A stretch of 64,000 nucleotides of DNA from Rhodocollybia butyracea (taxonomy: Eukaryota; Basidiomycota; Agaricomycetes; Agaricales; Omphalotaceae): the NCBI GenBank assembly GCA_015501585.1, contig JADNRY010000166.1, forward strand, positions 79,533 through 143,532. Reading direction: 5' to 3'. The position numbers and the translations under genes are program-made. The notes under the pieces are model-generated. The model was not told where the DNA came from and did no database searches. It worked only from the letters and a program-made list of their open reading frames with translations. Below are positions 59,320 to 64,000 of the stretch, piece after piece. Position 1 is the stretch's first letter. Every line of letters begins with the position of its first letter.

Positions 59320-59939
59320 CGGTATCGATTCATCCGCAGTATGATAGCCTTGTGGAGGGATCGGAAGTGTAGGTTTTAGGCGTTGTCGCAGGTACCCGGG
59401 GATGTTTGAGCTTGGTGAGGTGGGGCTTTGACTCAGGTACATAGTGTCGCTCGCAGCACCCACCTCCAACAATATTCGAGACCATAACGCAGGCATGGAG
59501 AGCGCATTTCTCCGCCAGCGCGAACAGACTGAGCTAATGACCATCGCAGGTTTACTCTTGAGATCGAGAGCCTGTGAAGTATCCATGGGTAGCCTAGACT
59601 CAAGATTGAAATATTGACGACCTGAGAACTGTTCATACTATCGCAGCTATTATTAAAGATGTGCCGTAGAATGTCGTCGGGAACTTTTCGAACCGGCGAA
59701 TTCAGAGACCGTAGTTGAGTCGCATAGCGCTTCAAGCGTTTTTTCTCCTGTCCAAGGCAGAAAATTTCGGCTGCCTAATCCCCAAGGTCTCGTTCAATGT
59801 TTTGGAGGACTGAGGCGAGTTCATCTAGTTGGACAGATGCAGGACCAGATTCTGTCCGCAATCTGCTGTGTAATCCGGCAAGTTCCACGGGTAAACGAGG
59901 AATGAAGGTGTTTCCACCGCAAGACGAGCAAAGAGGCAT
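59320..59939 (-). pseudogene. F-box protein pseudogene, N-terminal part
   Basis: Reads MPLCSSCGGNTFIPRLPVEL from 59939, LDELASVLQNIERDLGD, a coiled part KKRLKRYATQLRSL and the F-box motif NSPVRKVPDDILRHIFNNSC, then SKPAMVISSVCSRWRRNALS and MPALWSRILLE. This is the standard opening of the large mushroom F-box family (SCF ubiquitin-ligase substrate receptors). It is broken by a TAG at 59777-59775 inside the coiled part and by a one-base loss near 59600, just before PMDTSQAL. After about 59440 the family likeness fades. Confidence 0.8.
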
Positions 59940-59999
59940 CGATCAACGACGAAAAGTATTTAGACGCCCAAGCGGTCCATAATTCCGCTTTGTTTTCTT

Positions 60000-62560
60000 T
60001 GAACATCGACCATGACTCGCGCGCACTGGCAATATCACAGTAATACTGTATCTCGAGACGTCAAGCTCGCAATACCCTCCCTGAGCTTGATGTGCCGCCA
60101 ATTAAGCGCCGTTTCGAACGCAAACGGGATGGATCATCGAATAAATTCAGCCCAAGTATGAAAGAAGATTCGAAAGGTACGTTTACTTGAGTTCAGAGCT
60201 CTCTGCTAGTTTGATAATCCTCGCTGCTACAGGTCTCGTCTAATTCCTTTATTTCCGACAAAGAACTTTTTTTGCAACAACTTCTACGGTCCTCAGTCTT
60301 GTCAAACATCGCATGCAGAAGAATACGAGCTGCTCAATGGTACGCCTGAGCCTTTGAACTACAGCTTTAATAATCCCGATTGCGATATATAGGCTTTGTC
60401 CCGCTCCTATTTGACTGCGATTGACGGTTGAGACACGTCTTTTTGCCCTTTCACGGAATCTTTTCCTGTGCAGCACAGAACGCCGGCTGCACAAGCTTCT
60501 GGATATAGAGCAGATGGGTGCGGGTCCTCGTGCAGACGGCAAAGTTGTAGTCGAGGCTGTTGTCCTACTACACGAAAAGGCCGTTCATTTTAGAAGTACA
60601 CTCTATATCGCATCCGGCGTTCAAACGTTCACTTCCTTTCCCTGCCTCCGCCCATTCCCGTTCCCTCAAACTTAGGGTTCTTCCCTTCCAAACTCAGATA
60701 CACATCGGACACGCTTCAGATTCAGAGAGCCATCTTGACGAGCCGGTTATCATTCGTTCTACGCTGTACTCTGCCGTGGCTTGTGGGGTATTGTCGTCGA
60801 GCTTCGGTACATACACAGACGTTGGGATGATTACGTCTGTTCCGAGTATTATTGCGCGAAATGGTTGCATCCTACACGTCGCGCGTCCCACGTCATCTAT
60901 CGCATCCAAATTCGACGTTCGTTCTCTTTCCCGGCCTCTTCCTCTTCCCTCGAATTGTCGGGTCCGGGATACACGCCGCACCACTGGAATGGAGAACCAA
61001 CTCGACGAATCCCTGCGTTTTACAGAGCGTAACTCTAGCCCTGGCTTGTAGTGCATCTCCGTCACGGCGCTGGTGCTCCTACTCCCAGTCTTGAACATCA
61101 TACCAATCCAACTGGCAAACCGCGCGGGGCAAACATCGAAAGATGTCCTTCGGCCCTGTTTATTTACCGATCTACGTTTGTGAGTCTGGATGTCGCCGAG
61201 ACCTGAGATAGGGATCGGCTTAGCTCGAGTGTTCTGTGCGGCACTGGATAGAAAAGGAGACAGCAAGTGGAGGGGAACTATAAGGAGAGGAAGGTGGAGG
61301 AAGTTGACTTTTCTCAATCCGGCTTTCCTATTGCGACCTCGGCCCTCGTCTTCTCTACTCCCTGAATACTCTACGTCGATGACAATCGCAGATTCCTTTT
61401 TCAAAGGGCCGCATCTACTCCGACCTCGACTTGGCTCCTCTCTGAACAACTCGAACCTTTTCCGAACCTCAGCTCAAACACACTCATCGGAACTCGTTTC
61501 AAATTCGACTTGCCCTCCCACTGACAACTCTTGACACTCCGAACGAAACTACCAGCGATACATTTGTTACCGATGCACATTGGGATGTTGATGAACATGT
61601 TAAGTATCAAGCGGCTACTTCCGCTGCCTTCCCTCGTCCTAGAAGTGAGAGACAAAGAAGCAGGAGGGTGTAGAGGAGACGTCTACCGCGCTATTTGGGA
61701 ATGGGAATGCCGGGCTTACCAGCTGTGACCGTCCCTGACAAGAATCAGGAACTCACCCGATCCGCTCCGCTCCGACGTTGCTAGACTCTACAACCAACAT
61801 TTGCTTCCTCGACAACTCCTCTTTCACATGCCCCCACCTTTCTCCCTCTCTCAGTGGGTTCTACAGGCATAATATCATGTCCGCCGATAATTTTATGTCA
61901 GGATTGTAGCGTTTCGGTATGGGAATCGCCGAGGATGCTTGGCGGCGGAGTGGGCAGATTGAGTTTGGAAGTGGGAGCGAGTGCTCGGTGTCAACGGCCG
62001 CTGCTGTTCCCTGCAACCTCATGTGTGTCCGACTCATCAAACCATCTACATCTCCTCTTCCTCATTTACGCCTTCGAAAGCCTCTTCTACTGTCTCTCCC
62101 ATTTCCTCTCTCGACGCACCCACCGACAATTCTCTGCTTCGCAGCCTCATTGAGGCATTTACGTCTTCATTTTTACATCCGTCTCACGTTCCTCTGCCAC
62201 TAGTCATACGCGGAGTTGGCGGGCATGCATTCGCCACCTCTGTATTTTACTTGAAGAGACAAAAGCCTGTCAAGGCGTAATTTGCAATGGGGAGAAAGAG
62301 GCGCTCATGAATTATGAGCGCCTCTTATACAGTTCTCTCTAACATTGACAATGACATTTTTCTCTCAGTTCCCTCTTCGGTGCTTTCTTTTCCAGCGATG
62401 ACTCTCGGGTTATCAACGTAACGATGTCAAGTTTCGCCTCAAAAGTATCCTTCCAATCCGTGGAAGGAACTCAACTCTCTTCCGTCAAAACCAACATCGA
62501 GGATTGATCGAGTATACTAATGGGTTAAAATTTACTGTGAGTAACCGAACTTAAATTTTG
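60000..62560. other. Decayed coding-like region, no confident gene
   Basis: Many overlapping frames of 80-250 codons are open on both strands, the longest at 61449-60694 (minus, 251 codons, Arg/Ser-rich). None shows a domain. A plus-strand frame ending at 62280 carries VIRGVGGHAFATSVFYLKR, the third copy of that motif. Confidence 0.35.
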
Positions 62561-63180
62561 AGTACATGTTTATGTTGTGTTTGCAGATACCCTCTCAAGA
62601 CCCCAAGCTAAGCTTCAAAGCTAAAGCCCCAATCTTCCAACTCTATGGCGACGCTAAGACAAGCTGCATGCAAAGCCTCAATCTGACAGCCAGCCAGAGG
62701 CACATCGGTACATGCGCAAAAGCTATAGGGACGCAAGCGGGTCCACACGAGTGAGTTTTTCACGCTTTTTTGTCCTGATCGATTGTATAACAAACTTCAC
62801 AAGAGTCCCCGAGTGTCCTCGCCACAAATACTGCTTAGTGATTCACTCTCGACAAATATTGGACTCAGTCAGCTTCAAGCTCAAGGGCTTCGCATGCTTT
62901 CATCTCTCTTTCCTCCTTCAGACTGCATCACCAGTCTTGTCACCTCGTCGCTTTCTCAATGTCAATGAAGTTCCATCTCCTCGAAATCATTCTTGTCATT
63001 CTCCAGATACCCCCGCGTTCACGTTCGACTCGGAGCTCTAAGTAACAATGTTTTGGGTGGACTGGATGGAATAACAAATGTACAGGGAGAATTACAGCCC
63101 ATGGATCCAACTTATCATCGTCCCCATATTGTATTCCTTCGACTCCACGTAGTGGCAGACCCATAGCCGTTCACTTTTAC
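62560..63180 (+). other. Possible hypothetical exons
   Basis: Plus-strand frames such as GLSQLQAQGLRMLSSLFPP (ending near 62968) and RYPRVHVRLGALSNNVLGGL (about 62995-63168) look coding in composition, but no start, splice model or domain could be settled. Confidence 0.25.
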
Positions 63181-63361
63181 GCCAGCTTTTCATTGGGCAG
63201 CGGTGTAAAATCCAACGGCTTCGAGAAAACGACATCTACTGTTTTCTCGTCGAACCACCAGCTTTATGGGCCACAAAAGAATCCATATCTCCAAGTATCC
63301 TCCCAGCCTTCGTATCTTTGTCACCACCAAATACTCCTCACCCACCGATGCCTTCAGAAAA

Positions 63362-63376
63362 CCTTAGGGTTAGGGG
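63362..63376. repeat. Interstitial telomere-like motif
   Basis: ccttagggttagggg, 1.5 TTAGGG units, about 600 bp inside the terminal run and in the same orientation. Confidence 0.6.
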
Positions 63377-63379
63377 TGG

Positions 63380-63950
63380 TCCTGACAAAAACGACGAGTG
63401 AGCGAAGCGAACGAGGCGTTTTTGGAAGGGCCAAGTTCGTTAGTTTGTTGGGTAAGAGCGAAAACAGCCAACAGGGTGTAAGATACTTTCTTACACCAGA
63501 TCCTGTTTCGCTTTTATAGCTCATCAGGGCTGTTTCACATCGTCACAGACTTACACTGCTCGTCGATAGTACTTCTGGTACTTGACGAACTTTGCCTGTA
63601 TCTTGGAACACATGTTCGAGCGTTGTTAGTGCCATTGGTCAGTCCCACGCTGCCAGGGGATAACAATACTCCTTATACATTAGACGCTTAGTGAGCGTCG
63701 TCCGATGTACGGTCGCATCGGCTAACTCGTAATCCTAAATAGTAAGACCGAAGCCCGAGAAGACGGACTTAGCATCAAAGCCACTTGACATCCCGTGGGG
63801 TTAGCACAAAACGCCGAGATCCGCCGGGGACAGCTGTCGATCAAAATCTTACGTTACCTTAAGCGCGCTACCTGTTTAGCGCCCCAGGCGTCTACGGGTC
63901 ACTAGCCAACAGGCCGAGAGAAGAGACGCCCAAACTACGGCCTAACTTAC
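63380..63950. other. Terminal subtelomeric sequence without genes
   Basis: Composition and character change here. A GCGAAGCGAACGAGGCG run lies at 63402-63418, a short direct repeat gtgtaagatactttcttacacc (self-complementary core) at about 63476-63496, and no coding frame is supported. Confidence 0.5.
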
Positions 63951-64000
63951 CGGTTAGGGTTCGGCACGTAGTGCCGGTTAGGGTTAGGTTAGGTTATAGA
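63951..64000. repeat. Telomere-like repeats at the right end
   Basis: Three ggttagggt-type units and two ggttag units occupy the last 50 bp, broken by an inverted repeat GGCAC-GTA-GTGCC at about 63963-63975. This suggests that the contig stops in degenerate subtelomeric repeats just inside the true telomere. Confidence 0.75.

Noticed and set aside
60694..61449. 251-codon minus-strand frame
   Set aside because: Arg/Ser-rich with no domain, and the opposite strand is equally open; not enough to call a gene.

Overview
The window looks like a subtelomeric segment of a filamentous basidiomycete, most likely an Agaricomycete (a mushroom-forming fungus). The evidence is dense GT-AG introns of about 45-75 bp, a split histone H3 gene, fungal-type P450, GH127-like, b5-desaturase, EthD, HNH and F-box families, and a right end that runs into TTAGGG/TTAGG repeats. 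No virus, plasmid, CRISPR array, rRNA or convincing tRNA was seen. The species cannot be fixed from the sequence alone.

Layout. 1-0.7 kb: edge of a STAND/NB-ARC-like NTPase gene (minus). 0.85-1.0 kb: a short tandem repeat. 1.6-2.7 kb: unrecognised coding-like debris. 3.7-5.6 kb: an apparently intact nine-exon cytochrome P450 (minus). 5.8-11.1 kb: almost gene-free. 11.2-13.3 kb: a multi-pass membrane protein of a fungal family of unknown function, with a truncated, broken paralogue at 15.4-16.6 kb. 16.7-21.2 kb: degenerate repeats without genes. 21.2-24.4 kb: a GH127-like (DUF1680) glycosidase with about 22 introns and a one-base frameshift. 25.8-27.8 kb: an intact cytochrome b5-fused fatty-acid/sphingolipid desaturase. 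28.4-30.2 kb: degenerate non-coding repeats. 30.5-31.1 kb: an EthD-domain protein. 32.0-32.7 kb: histone H3 in seven exons. 33.0-35.3 kb: two related Ser/Pro-rich proteins. 37.9-39.8 kb: an unrecognised two-exon gene and an APH-like kinase gene. 41.6-42.9 kb: an HNH-domain protein. 45.6-46.7 kb: a single-pass membrane protein with a C-terminal proline-rich tail.

From about 43 kb to the right end the sequence becomes a mosaic of duplicated and decayed pieces. A roughly 2-kb unit occurs as an inverted pair (about 43.0-45.0 kb plus strand and 56.7-54.8 kb minus strand), with a third partial copy at about 54 kb. Splice sites at two introns are conserved between the pair, which suggests a real but unrecognised gene family. 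A 160-bp piece of the APH gene, a piece of a siderophore-type MFS transporter, an F-box pseudogene and several orphan exons lie among them. The last 650 bp differ in character and end in telomere-like repeats.

The genes do not form one pathway. The left and middle carry accessory metabolism (P450, glycosidase, desaturase, EthD) and one housekeeping gene (H3). The right 20 kb reads as a subtelomeric region of duplication and decay. Intron positions were read by eye. Those given for the P450, desaturase, H3, EthD and HNH genes sum to whole codons; others are less certain.
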